Source: Oscillospiraceae bacterium (GTDB lineage Bacteria > Bacillota > Clostridia > Oscillospirales > Acutalibacteraceae). From it: a stretch of DNA of 50,565 nt. Shown in pieces: positions 34,658-42,468 of this stretch; the stretch's first letter is position 1, and each line of letters begins with the position of its first letter. The translations under genes were made by a program, and so were the position numbers. Location: NCBI GenBank assembly GCA_029225165.1, contig JAQXVY010000059.1:1-50565 (forward strand), written 5' to 3'. The notes under the pieces are model-generated. The model was not told where the DNA came from. It did not search any database and worked only from the letters and a program-made list of their open reading frames with translations.

Positions 34658-35602
34658 GTGGCAGAGAAAGTTACTAAGGCAACCAGAGAAAGCTTTGGCG
34701 AGGCTCTTTGTGAGCTTGCCAAGGATGATGAAGATATCGTAGTTCTTGACGCTGACCTTTCAGCGGCTACAAAGACAAGCATATTCCAAAAGGAATATCC
34801 CGAAAGATTTATTAACTGCGGAATTGCAGAGGGCAATATGATTGGCGTTGCGGCAGGTCTTGCAGCAGCAGGCAAAAAGCCTGTGGCAGCATCCTTTGCA
34901 ATGTTTGCAACAGGCAGAGCCTTTGAGCAAATCAGAAACTCCGTTGCTTATCCTAACCTTAATGTTAAGATTGCAGGTTCACACGCAGGTATCTCAACAG
35001 GCGAGGACGGTGCTACTCACCAGTGCCTTGAGGATATTGGTATTATGAGAACAATCCCTAATATGGTTGTAATCAACCCTGCTGACCACTGGGAAATGAA
35101 GGCTGCTACAAAGGCGGCTCTTGAGCATAAGGGACCTGTATATATCAGACTTGGCAGACTTGCCATTGACTCCTTTAACGACCCTGAAACATATGAGTTT
35201 GAGCTTGGCAAGGGCATCACTCTCCACGAGGGTAATGATGTCACAGTTATTGCAACAGGTCTTGTTGTAAACGAGGCTAAAAAGGCTGTTGAGGCTTTGG
35301 AAAAAGAAGGAATTAACGCAAGGTTAATTAATATTCATACTATCAAGCCTATTGACAAAGATATTATTATTAAGGCGGCTCAGGAAACAGGCAAAATCAT
35401 TACTGTTGAGGAGCACAATGTTATCGGTGGTCTTGCCGACGCTGTTTGTGAGGTTACTTCTCAGTATTGCCCTGTTCCTGTTACAAGAATCGGTGTGAAT
35501 GACCGCTTTGGTTATTCAGGCCCTGCTTGGGAACTCCTTGAGATTTTCGGACTTACCGAAACAAATATCAAAAAGGTTATCACTCAGGTAGTAAACAGTT
35601 AA
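34658..35602 (+). CDS. Transketolase, C-terminal subunit
   Basis: 314 aa, matching the pyrimidine-binding and C-terminal domains of transketolase. The N-terminal part has VVLDADLSAATKT, RFINCGIAEGNMIGVAAGLAAAGKKPVAASFAMF (with the Glu that activates ThDP) and SHAGISTGEDGATHQCLEDIG. The rest has YIRLGR, a long Rossmann-like domain and FGYSGPAWELLEIFGLT. The gene begins with GTG at 34658, 2 nt after the N-terminal subunit gene. A terminator at 35618 ends the pair. Distinction from 1-deoxyxylulose-5-phosphate synthase is clear from the split arrangement. Confidence 0.95.
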   Translation: MAEKVTKATRESFGEALCELAKDDEDIVVLDADLSAATKTSIFQKEYPERFINCGIAEGNMIGVAAGLAAAGKKPVAASFAMFATGRAFEQIRNSVAYPNLNVKIAGSHAGISTGEDGATHQCLEDIGIMRTIPNMVVINPADHWEMKAATKAALEHKGPVYIRLGRLAIDSFNDPETYEFELGKGITLHEGNDVTVIATGLVVNEAKKAVEALEKEGINARLINIHTIKPIDKDIIIKAAQETGKIITVEEHNVIGGLADAVCEVTSQYCPVPVTRIGVNDRFGYSGPAWELLEIFGLTETNIKKVITQVVNS

Positions 35603-35617
35603 ACATAGAAATACTTA

Positions 35618-35648
35618 AGCCGTCTGGAAACAGACGGCTGTTTATTTG
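35618..35648 (+). terminator. Terminator of the transketolase operon
   Basis: AGCCGTCTG (35618-35626) pairs perfectly with CAGACGGCT (35631-35639) around GAAA, followed by GTTTATTT. The asparaginase gene begins 19 nt later. Confidence 0.85.
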
Positions 35649-35658
35649 GGGTGATTTT

Positions 35659-36501
35659 GTGAAAATTAAGGTGATTATGACAGGCGGTACAGTTGGCAGT
35701 GAAGAAAAAGACGGTGTTATCAGCAACGAGAAAAATAAGGATGTTGCAGCCCTTTGGAAAGAAAAATCGAAAAGCGATATTGAGTTTACAAAGGTTTATC
35801 CCTACTCAATCCTGTCCGAAAACATCTGTACAGAGAATTGGGAAATGCTTTTGCAGGAGTTAAACAAGGATATAGCAGGGTACAGCGGAATAATCATAAC
35901 CCACGGCAGTGACACACTTTCATATACATCTGCAATGGTTTCTATTTTTTGCAAAAATTTTGAAATTCCCGTAGTGCTGACAGGTGCGAACAAGGTGCTT
36001 TCTGACCCTGAAAGTAACGGTATTCCCAACTTTGACAAAGCTGTTTGTATTGTAAGGGAAAATAAGGTGGGTGTTTGGACAGTATTTGACGAGATTTACC
36101 CTGCAAGCTCCGTAATGGAGGCAAATTGCTTTACCGACAAATTCACCTTGGGAGAATGTTCAGGTAGGTACCCCGATGTTGATTTTGCAAATATAAAATT
36201 CAAAAATAAAGTGATGATTATTAAGGAATATCCATTTGCAGATTACAGTACTGTTGATTTTTCCAATGATGTTAATGCTGTTCTATTAGTTGGCTATCAC
36301 AGCGGAACAGCCAACGAAAAATCGGTGAAAATACTAGCCAATAGGTGTAAATTAAGTGGTATTCCCCTGTATTTACAGGGGCTTTCCTCCAAGAGTGGTG
36401 TTTATTCATCAACGGATAATTTGATAAAGTCCGGCGTAGAACCTCTTTACGATATGACAACCGAATATGCATTTTCTTATCTTATGTTTGAAATAAATTA
36501 A
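35659..36501 (+). CDS. Asparaginase family protein
   Basis: 280 aa. The first active-site motif MTGGTVGS lies at residues 7-14 and the second, IITHGSDTLSYT, at about 82-93; both catalytic Thr are present. VVLTGANKV and LLVGYHSGTAN fit the family. It is shorter than typical type I/II asparaginases (about 330 aa), with a small C-terminal domain. It has no signal peptide, so cytoplasmic. The start is GTG at 35659 after GGGGTGATTTT. It follows the transketolase terminator closely but probably depends on read-through or a promoter I could not see. Substrate could be Asn or a related amide. Confidence 0.85.
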   Translation: MKIKVIMTGGTVGSEEKDGVISNEKNKDVAALWKEKSKSDIEFTKVYPYSILSENICTENWEMLLQELNKDIAGYSGIIITHGSDTLSYTSAMVSIFCKNFEIPVVLTGANKVLSDPESNGIPNFDKAVCIVRENKVGVWTVFDEIYPASSVMEANCFTDKFTLGECSGRYPDVDFANIKFKNKVMIIKEYPFADYSTVDFSNDVNAVLLVGYHSGTANEKSVKILANRCKLSGIPLYLQGLSSKSGVYSSTDNLIKSGVEPLYDMTTEYAFSYLMFEIN

Positions 36502-36539
36502 TTTCGCAAATTACCCACCTGTCATTCCGCCACCCCCCT

Positions 36540-36686
36540 TGTCATTCTGAGGGAGTGAAACGACTGAAGAATCTGAAAGGATAGTAGTAGTGCATTAATC
36601 GACACTATCAGGTTATATGAAAGTATGATTTTCCTAACATAATGAGCGGTAGAGGAAGGGGATTCCTCGGCAAGCTCGGAATGACA
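36540..36686 (+). repeat. Repeat family B, full copy
   Basis: 147 bp from TGTCATTCTGAG to CTCGGAATGACA, imperfect inverted repeats. Extra ends flank it: CTGTCATTCCGCCACC at about 36519 and GGTGGTTTGGAATGACAG at about 36691-36708 are also inverted, so the element is nested within a second pair of ends. The whole 36502-36789 gap is made of this material; I see no gene. Confidence 0.82.
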
Positions 36687-36789
36687 GATTGGTGGTTTGG
36701 AATGACAGTGTGGTAGCAGATCGTTATGGTGTGGTAGTTTGTCATTACAGTGTGTGAATTTTTCCTTAAACTGACGATATTGGAAAATA

Positions 36790-36825
36790 CCCCACAGGAT
36801 ATTGCTTTTGCAGTTTCCTGTGGGG
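36790..36825 (-). terminator. Terminator of the MBL-fkbM operon
   Basis: CCCCACAGGA (36790-36799) pairs with TCCTGTGGGG (36816-36825), with an inner 5-bp stem. On the minus strand TATTTTCC follows. It lies 10 nt after the fkbM stop. Confidence 0.8.
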
Positions 36826-36835
36826 TTGTTAAGTT

Positions 36836-37894
36836 TTATATGCAATAAAGGTTTGTTTCCCAGCTTGGAATACAGGGGTGGTGTCGCATATAGATTTTGT
36901 AGTCGGGGTTTACCCTTTTCAGCATATTCGGCAGACGGTAAATATCGCAACAGCGATGGTAACAGGCTACATTCAGCTTTGGTTTGTTACTGCGCAGATA
37001 CTCATATCCTCCGTATAAAACTACAAATTCCACACCCTCAATATCCATTTTGATGTAGGTGAATGGTGTTTCCTTTGCAAGGGTGTCAATGCAGGTAACA
37101 GGGGTCAAAACACCCTCTTTGTTGTTGATAACACTTCCTCTGCCTTTGCCTGTTTCAAAATTAATCTCTGTGTCAAAGTTCCATATTCCCTTTTTAAGAA
37201 GTCTTGTGTTTGGCATATCTCCTATTGCCTCAACAAGCTTTTTGTATGTTTTGGGGTCAGGCTCAAGGGCTGTTATAGATTTATACTGATTGCAGGTGTA
37301 CTTCAAAAATTCCTCAACTGTGTCGCCTCTATATGCGCCAAGGTCAAGGTAATTTTCCTGTGAAGTAAGGTTGAGGATTTTGTAGGCGTCATCCTTACTG
37401 CTTTCCATTGCAAAGAGATATTTCAGCTCGCCTGTGTACTGAAAATAGCACATATTCCTGAAAACATCTTTGGAAATTTCGTCCTCCATAAGGCTGTATG
37501 CCTCCATAATTTCTGTACCGTTTCGCATAAGGTAGCCACGGTTAAAAATCTTTTCCCCTGCTACGGGAACGCTTGGTACAAGAACTGTGTACTCCTCGCT
37601 TAATTTCTTAATTTTGTCAATGACCTCAGGTCTGTTTGTGCCAAAGGTGATTAAAATTATAAAATCCTTAAATTCCTCTTTTACCTGTTCAAGGGTTTGT
37701 ACGGTAAAACCGTGAAAAACCTGACCTCTAACAAAATCGTCCGACGCCATAACTCCTGAAACGGTGATATTGAGTACAGAAAATTCCTTGAGAACTCGGT
37801 CGGCACCGTCACCCATACCGTAGAGTATAATGGGTTTATCCGTTGCCATCAGCTTTTCCCATACCGATTTTTCTTTCAATAATTCTCTAATCAT
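36836..37894 (-). CDS. FkbM family methyltransferase
   Basis: About 352 aa. The C-terminal half is a Rossmann SAM-dependent methyltransferase: YLDLGAYRGDTVEEFL (SAM-binding loop), ALEPDPKTYKKL, and YIKMDIEGVEFVVLYG, the FkbM signature with the acidic DIEG. The N-terminal 150 residues contain a second Rossmann-like stretch (PIILYGMGDGADRVLKEF, IILITFGTNRPEVIDKI), as in sugar or polysaccharide-modifying FkbM proteins with a nucleotide-binding front domain. The substrate is unknown. The open frame starts at 37951, but AAAGGAG places the start at ATG 37894, 16 nt after the upstream stop, in one operon with the MBL gene. Confidence 0.85.
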   Translation of the reverse strand: MIRELLKEKSVWEKLMATDKPIILYGMGDGADRVLKEFSVLNITVSGVMASDDFVRGQVFHGFTVQTLEQVKEEFKDFIILITFGTNRPEVIDKIKKLSEEYTVLVPSVPVAGEKIFNRGYLMRNGTEIMEAYSLMEDEISKDVFRNMCYFQYTGELKYLFAMESSKDDAYKILNLTSQENYLDLGAYRGDTVEEFLKYTCNQYKSITALEPDPKTYKKLVEAIGDMPNTRLLKKGIWNFDTEINFETGKGRGSVINNKEGVLTPVTCIDTLAKETPFTYIKMDIEGVEFVVLYGGYEYLRSNKPKLNVACYHRCCDIYRLPNMLKRVNPDYKIYMRHHPCIPSWETNLYCI

Positions 37895-37910
37895 ACAAAA
37901 CTCCTTTTGT

Positions 37911-39017
37911 TTACGGATTACAGTTATTGCAGGGTGAGTAACCCTTAACAAGGGCGTCTTTTCTGCTGTATAAATACTCCTTGTTTTTCTCGTTCATTGC
38001 AAAAACAGACTCGCAGTCCTTTTTGTGGAATTTTTTGCTGTTTTTGTTTCCTATATATAATACTTCTTCGTTTTTGGTTTGAGAGGTTTCGCTTTTTTGT
38101 GAGATTGCAGGGCTTTTTGTATCGGCTTCTGCTTCTACAACAGTTCTTTCTGTTTCGCCCTTTTCTCCAAAGGTGACAGAATTTCCGTCACTTTGTGCCA
38201 CTATTGTGCCTTCCTTATCTGTTCTGTGAACAGTAACACCAAAGCTGTTTAGTTTATCCACAGTTTCCTTGTGAGGATGACCGTACTTGTTGCCCTTGCC
38301 ACAGCTGATTACTGCGAAGTCAGGGTTTACCTTTTTGAGGAAATTGTCAGTTGTACTGCTGGTGCTTCCGTGATGCCCCACCTTTAGCACATCCGACTTT
38401 AATTTACAGCCGTTTCTTATCATTTCGTCCTCAACAATGCTTTCGGCATCCCCTGTAAAAAGGAATGATGTACTTCCGTACTCTGCCTTTATTACAACGG
38501 AATAGTCGTTAAGGTTGCTGTAAATACCCCCTTTGTCAGGGGAAAGTATGGTAAAGGTAGCATCACCTAAGGAGTAGGAATTGCCCCTTTGTGCGTAGAT
38601 TATCTCTGTGTCGTTTTTATCTACAACATCCAAAACATCATTAAATGTCTTTGTGTCGTAGTCAATTTCGGGACAGATAAAGGTGTGGGCAGGAATTTCC
38701 TCCATAACTGTGTCCATACCGCCGATATGGTCGGAGTGTGGGTGAGTGCCCACAGCATATTTCAGACTTGTTGTTCCACAGGATTTTATATAATCTGCAA
38801 CAGTCTGCCCCTCATAATTTTCTCCTGCGTCAATCAGCATAGCTTCGCCGTTACACTTTATAAAAATACTGTCGCCCTGTCCAACATCAATATAGCTCAC
38901 CTCAAAACCGTCAAAGTCACTTATTTGAGTGCTCCTTTGACAGGCGGCGAAGGTTGTACCAATTAAACAAAGGACTAAAAATATAGCCCCTTTTAAGTAT
39001 AATTTTTTTCTTTTCAT
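37911..39017 (-). CDS. ComEC-type metallo-beta-lactamase lipoprotein with C-terminal Cys motif
   Basis: 368 aa. The N-terminus ends in CLIGTTFAAC, a likely lipobox with lipidated Cys at about 26. The MBL domain (about 37-285) has the ComEC-tail pattern: VSYIDVGQGDSIFIK, THPHSDHIGGMD, LFTGDAE, KVGHHGST and KGNKYGHPH. After a charged linker, the last 50 residues carry His331, Cys335, Cys363 and Cys366 (YIGNKNSKKFHKKDC...SPCNNC), resembling the short Ada-like metal-binding module found at the end of some secreted nucleases. It should act on the cell surface, perhaps as a nuclease or phosphodiesterase; that is inferred. Confidence 0.87.
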   Translation of the reverse strand: MKRKKLYLKGAIFLVLCLIGTTFAACQRSTQISDFDGFEVSYIDVGQGDSIFIKCNGEAMLIDAGENYEGQTVADYIKSCGTTSLKYAVGTHPHSDHIGGMDTVMEEIPAHTFICPEIDYDTKTFNDVLDVVDKNDTEIIYAQRGNSYSLGDATFTILSPDKGGIYSNLNDYSVVIKAEYGSTSFLFTGDAESIVEDEMIRNGCKLKSDVLKVGHHGSTSSTTDNFLKKVNPDFAVISCGKGNKYGHPHKETVDKLNSFGVTVHRTDKEGTIVAQSDGNSVTFGEKGETERTVVEAEADTKSPAISQKSETSQTKNEEVLYIGNKNSKKFHKKDCESVFAMNEKNKEYLYSRKDALVKGYSPCNNCNP

Positions 39018-39068
39018 AATAGGTTAATTATACAACGAAAGATTATTCATTGCAATAATATAAAATTA

Positions 39069-39094
39069 AAAAAGCCCCGCAAAGGAGGCTTTTT
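39069..39094 (-). terminator. Terminator-like hairpin between divergent genes
   Basis: AAAAAGCC on the left pairs with GGCTTTTT on the right (8 bp), and on the minus strand it runs into TTTTTTAATTTT. No gene on that strand ends here, so its client is unknown. The rest of the 39018-39312 gap is AT-rich; a single family A-like end (TCAGTGTTTCC, 39266-39276) is the only other thing I see. Confidence 0.4.
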
Positions 39095-39312
39095 CAGGAA
39101 GAAAAATGAAAATCAAAACAAATAATAAAACTGTTTATGTTTTATCTTTCGTATTTTACTAATATTATAAAGGTGAAAAGTGAAATGTTTTTGAAAAAAA
39201 GGTGATTTAATTAAAAATGTTTTATGTGCTTTCCTTGACTAAAGGAGCATTTGTTGTTAATATATTCAGTGTTTCCTTAGTGTTTAAATTATCCAATAAG
39301 GATGTGAAGTAA

Positions 39313-40278
39313 TTGGTAATTGATATTCTTTTGCAGCTACTGCTTTTGGTGGTAGGATTTGTACTTCTTGTTAAGGGTGCAGACTTTTTTGTTGACGGGG
39401 TAAGCAATATTGCCTCCCACTTTGGCATACCTCAAATCATCATAGGACTTACCATAGTTGCCTTTGGCACATCTGCCCCTGAGGCTGCTGTCAGCATCAC
39501 CGCTTCAATTAACGAAGCAGGCGGAGTTGCAGTGGGAAATGTAGTGGGCAGTAATATAATGAATATATGGCTGATTTTGGGTATTTCCGCTGTGGTGTCC
39601 CCAATGGTGGTTAAAAGGAATACCGTTAGATATGAGATTCCCTTTACCATAGGAATTTCCGCCGTATTTTTAGCTTTGGGATTAATTTTTAAATCCCTTA
39701 ACCGTATTTGCGGTGTGATTTTGCTGCTGCTTATGGTTTCGTTTATGGTTTATCTCTTCCTGTCTGCAAAGAAAGAGATGAAACAAAACAAGCTTAACGG
39801 TGAAGTTAAAGAGGAGAAAAAGAAGATTAATATTCCACTGACCTTGCTCATTAGCGTTTTGGGTGGCGGTGCTGTTGTATTCGGTGCGAATCTGTCAGTT
39901 GACGCCGCAACAAAGCTTGCACAAATGTGCAGTATCAGTGAGGATATTATCGGACTTACAATAGTTGCCTTCGGTACATCCTTGCCTGAGCTTGTAACCT
40001 CGGTGATTGCATCTAAAAAGGGTAAAAACGACATAGCAATAGGCAATATTGTGGGAAGTAACATTTTTAACCTGCTCTTTGTTTTGGGTACTGCATCGGC
40101 AATTTACCCCCTTAGCTTTGGAAGTGAGTTTATATTTGACAGCATTGTAATGATTGGTGCGGCTTTGACATTGTGGCTGTTTACCGTAAAGAACAAAAGG
40201 CTCTCCCGACTTGGGGGAGCAATAATGCTTGTTATGTACGCCGTTTATTTCGGTTATTTGATTTATGAAGTTATATAA
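39313..40278 (+). CDS. Calcium/sodium exchanger family protein (CaCA, YrbG-like)
   Basis: 321 aa with about ten membrane segments in two inverted halves. Each half carries the alpha-repeat signature: GLTIVAFGTSAPEAAVSITASI...GNVVGSNIMNI in the first and GLTIVAFGTSLPELVTSVIASKKG...IGNIVGSNIFNL in the second. A charged cytoplasmic loop (KKEMKQNKLNGEVKEEKKK) separates them. Such proteins exchange Na+ or H+ for Ca2+. The start is probably the TTG at 39313 after AAGGATGTG; no in-frame ATG fits. Ion specificity cannot be read from sequence. Confidence 0.92.
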   Translation: MVIDILLQLLLLVVGFVLLVKGADFFVDGVSNIASHFGIPQIIIGLTIVAFGTSAPEAAVSITASINEAGGVAVGNVVGSNIMNIWLILGISAVVSPMVVKRNTVRYEIPFTIGISAVFLALGLIFKSLNRICGVILLLLMVSFMVYLFLSAKKEMKQNKLNGEVKEEKKKINIPLTLLISVLGGGAVVFGANLSVDAATKLAQMCSISEDIIGLTIVAFGTSLPELVTSVIASKKGKNDIAIGNIVGSNIFNLLFVLGTASAIYPLSFGSEFIFDSIVMIGAALTLWLFTVKNKRLSRLGGAIMLVMYAVYFGYLIYEVI

Positions 40279-40311
40279 TAAATTCTAAACTATTATTAAA
40301 AAGGAGAATGA

Positions 40312-40833
40312 ATGATGAAAAATCCTGTAGTTACATTTGAAATGGAAAACGGAAAAATTTTTAAGGCGGAGCTGTATCCTGAGATTGCTCCAAATACTGT
40401 AAAGAACTTTTTGAGCCTTGTAAACAAGGGCTACTATAACGGACTTACATTCCACAGAGTTATTTACGGTTTTATGATTCAGGGCGGATGTCCCGAGGGT
40501 ACAGGTATGGGAGGCCCCGGTTACAGCATTAAGGGAGAATTTTCTGCAAATGGCTTTAAAAACGACCTTAAGCACACAGAGGGAGTGCTTTCTATGGCTC
40601 GCTCAATGATGCCTGATTCAGCAGGAAGTCAGTTCTTTGTTATGCACAAAACAAGTCCTCACCTTGACGGTCAGTATGCCGCCTTTGGCAAGGTGATTGA
40701 GGGCATTGAGGTTGTAAACGAAATTGCAGAGGTTGACACCGATTTTCAGGATAAGCCCCTTGACCCACAGGTTATGAAAAGCGTGACAGCGGAGCTGTTT
40801 GGTATGGAATACGGCGAACCTGAAAAATGCTAA
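40312..40833 (+). CDS. Cyclophilin-type peptidyl-prolyl cis-trans isomerase
   Basis: 173 aa, a single cyclophilin domain. PNTVKNFLSLVNKGYYNGLTFHRVIYGFMIQGGCPEGTGMGGPGYSIKGEF contains the catalytic Arg (FHR) and the Gln/Gly loop; GSQFFVMHKTSPHLDGQYAAFGKVIEG completes the active site. There is no signal peptide, so it works in the cytoplasm as a folding helper. AAAGGAG precedes ATG 40312 (a second ATG follows at 40315). It is 33 nt after the exchanger gene and likely co-transcribed; the hydG promoter starts 10 nt after its stop. Confidence 0.95.
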   Translation: MMKNPVVTFEMENGKIFKAELYPEIAPNTVKNFLSLVNKGYYNGLTFHRVIYGFMIQGGCPEGTGMGGPGYSIKGEFSANGFKNDLKHTEGVLSMARSMMPDSAGSQFFVMHKTSPHLDGQYAAFGKVIEGIEVVNEIAEVDTDFQDKPLDPQVMKSVTAELFGMEYGEPEKC

Positions 40834-40842
40834 AAATTAGCC

Positions 40843-40871
40843 TTGTTTTACTCACACAATAGTGATATAAT
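40843..40871 (+). promoter_or_regulatory. Sigma-A promoter of the hydG leader
   Basis: TTGTTT (40843-40848), a 17-nt spacer and a perfect TATAAT (40866-40871). It gives a 5' leader of about 130 nt before hydG. Confidence 0.75.
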
Positions 40872-40877
40872 CAATCT

Positions 40878-41009
40878 GTAAGACAATTGATTTCACTGCA
40901 ACGGTGCGTGAAATTGGGTGGTACCATACTATTGGTTATATTACACCATAGTAAAACAAGAATATTAATGGCACACCCTATGGTGTGCTATTTTTGTCAG
41001 GAGCAGAAA
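40878..41009 (+). ncRNA. Structured hydG leader with competing terminator, candidate riboswitch
   Basis: In order: a hairpin ATTTCAC-T-GCA/TGC-GTGAAAT (40890-40914); GGGTGGTACC (40916-40925), which matches the core of a T-box; a hairpin TACTA-T-TGG/CCA-TAGTA (40927-40953); and a terminator GCACACC/GGTGTGC (40971-40988) followed by TATTTTT. ACACCATAG (40943-40951) is perfectly complementary to CTATGGTGT (40978-40986), so pairing of these breaks the terminator, while the second hairpin frees it. That is a complete attenuator design. A normal T-box stem I does not fit in the space, so the class is unknown. Confidence 0.65.
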
Positions 41010-42431
41010 ATGTTTGAATACAATCAAAAATCAGCAAAGGCTGAAGAATTTATAAATCATCAGGAGATTTTAGATACCCTTGAATATGCAGAGAAAAACA
41101 AGGATAATCTTGAACTGATTGACGAAATTTTGAGCAAAGCGGAAAAGAGAAAGGGTCTTACCCACAGGGAGGCTTCAGTTCTCCTTGCCTGCGAAAATAA
41201 AGAGAAAATAAGGCAGATGTACGACCTTGCAAGGCAGATTAAGAAGGATTTTTACGGCAACAGGATAGTAATGTTTGCACCCCTTTATCTTTCTAACTAC
41301 TGCGTAAACGGCTGTGTCTACTGCCCTTATCATATGAAAAACAAGCACATAGCGAGGAAAAAGCTGACTCAGGAGGAAGTAAAAAACGAGGTTATCGCAC
41401 TACAGGATATGGGTCACAAAAGGCTTGCAATTGAGGCAGGGGAGGACCCTGTAAATAACCCTATTGAATATATATTGGAGTGCATTAAAACCATATATTC
41501 CGTAAAGCACAAAAACGGAAATATACGCAGGGTGAATGTGAACATTGCCGCTACAACTGTGGAGAATTACAGAAAACTGAAGGATGCAGGAATCGGAACA
41601 TATATCCTGTTTCAGGAAACATATCACAAGGAAAGCTACGAAAAGCTACACCCAACAGGACCAAAGCATAACTATAACTACCACACCGAGGCTATGGACA
41701 GGGCAATGCAGGGTGGTATTGATGATGTTGGACTGGGTGTGCTGTTTGGACTTGAGCTGTACAAATACGAGTTTGCAGGACTTTTGATGCACGCAGAGCA
41801 TTTGGAGGCTGTTTACGGTGTGGGGCCTCACACAATTTCCGTACCGAGGATTAAAAGGGCAGACGACATTGACCCCAGTGCCTTCGACAACGGCATAGAC
41901 GATGACACCTTCGCAAAGCTTTGCGCATTGATAAGGATTGCTGTGCCTTACACAGGTATGATAATCTCCACAAGAGAAAGTCAGCAGGTCAGGGAAAAGG
42001 TAATCGGACTTGGTGTTTCTCAAATTTCCGGTGCGTCAAGAACCTCTGTTGGGGGTTATACCCAGGAGGAAAGACCCCACGACACGGAACAGTTTGATGT
42101 TTCCGACAACAGAACTCTTGATGAGGTTGTAAGGTGGCTTATGGAGAATGGCTACATTCCTTCGTTCTGCACCGCCTGTTACAGAGAGGGCAGAACAGGA
42201 GACAGGTTTATGTCCCTGTGCAAAGCAGGACAAATTCAAAACTGCTGTCACCCAAACGCATTAATGACGCTAAAGGAATACCTTATTGACTACGCCAGTG
42301 AAGAAACAAGGAAAATCGGCGAAAAGCTGATTGAGGATGAGCTTAACAATATTCCAAAGGAAAAGGTAAGGGATATTTGTGAGGAAAATCTTGAAAAGAT
42401 AGAGCAAGGAAAAAGAGATTTCAGGTTTTAA
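41010..42431 (+). CDS. hydG: [FeFe]-hydrogenase H-cluster radical SAM maturase HydG
   Basis: 473 aa radical SAM tyrosine lyase that makes the CO and CN ligands of the hydrogenase H-cluster. The radical SAM cysteines are in CVNGCVYC (about 98-105). The C-terminal auxiliary cluster motif C-x2-C-x22-C is present (CTACYREG...NCCHPNA), which separates HydG from the thiamin enzyme ThiH. YEKLHPTGPKHNYNYHTEAMDRAMQGGIDDVGLGVLFGL is the family core. The open frame extends back to 40887 through the leader; AGGAG 6 nt before ATG 41010 and the family N-terminus fix the start. hydF follows; hydE and the hydrogenase itself are elsewhere. Confidence 0.96.
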   Translation: MFEYNQKSAKAEEFINHQEILDTLEYAEKNKDNLELIDEILSKAEKRKGLTHREASVLLACENKEKIRQMYDLARQIKKDFYGNRIVMFAPLYLSNYCVNGCVYCPYHMKNKHIARKKLTQEEVKNEVIALQDMGHKRLAIEAGEDPVNNPIEYILECIKTIYSVKHKNGNIRRVNVNIAATTVENYRKLKDAGIGTYILFQETYHKESYEKLHPTGPKHNYNYHTEAMDRAMQGGIDDVGLGVLFGLELYKYEFAGLLMHAEHLEAVYGVGPHTISVPRIKRADDIDPSAFDNGIDDDTFAKLCALIRIAVPYTGMIISTRESQQVREKVIGLGVSQISGASRTSVGGYTQEERPHDTEQFDVSDNRTLDEVVRWLMENGYIPSFCTACYREGRTGDRFMSLCKAGQIQNCCHPNALMTLKEYLIDYASEETRKIGEKLIEDELNNIPKEKVRDICEENLEKIEQGKRDFRF

Positions 42432-42468
42432 TCGGCTTTCGTATAGTGTAGTGTGACAGGAGGTAAAT

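Noticed and set aside
36522..36950. 142-aa open frame on the minus strand
   Set aside because: It consists mostly of a family B repeat plus the end of the fkbM region, with no protein-like features.
39266..39276. Single family A-like end (TCAGTGTTTCC followed by TTAG)
   Set aside because: Only 11-14 bases match, without a partner end, so I did not list it as an element. It is mentioned as possible support for a YTAR target.
41010..42431. HydG read as the thiamin enzyme ThiH
   Set aside because: The C-terminal C-x2-C-x22-C auxiliary cluster motif and the adjacent hydF identify HydG.
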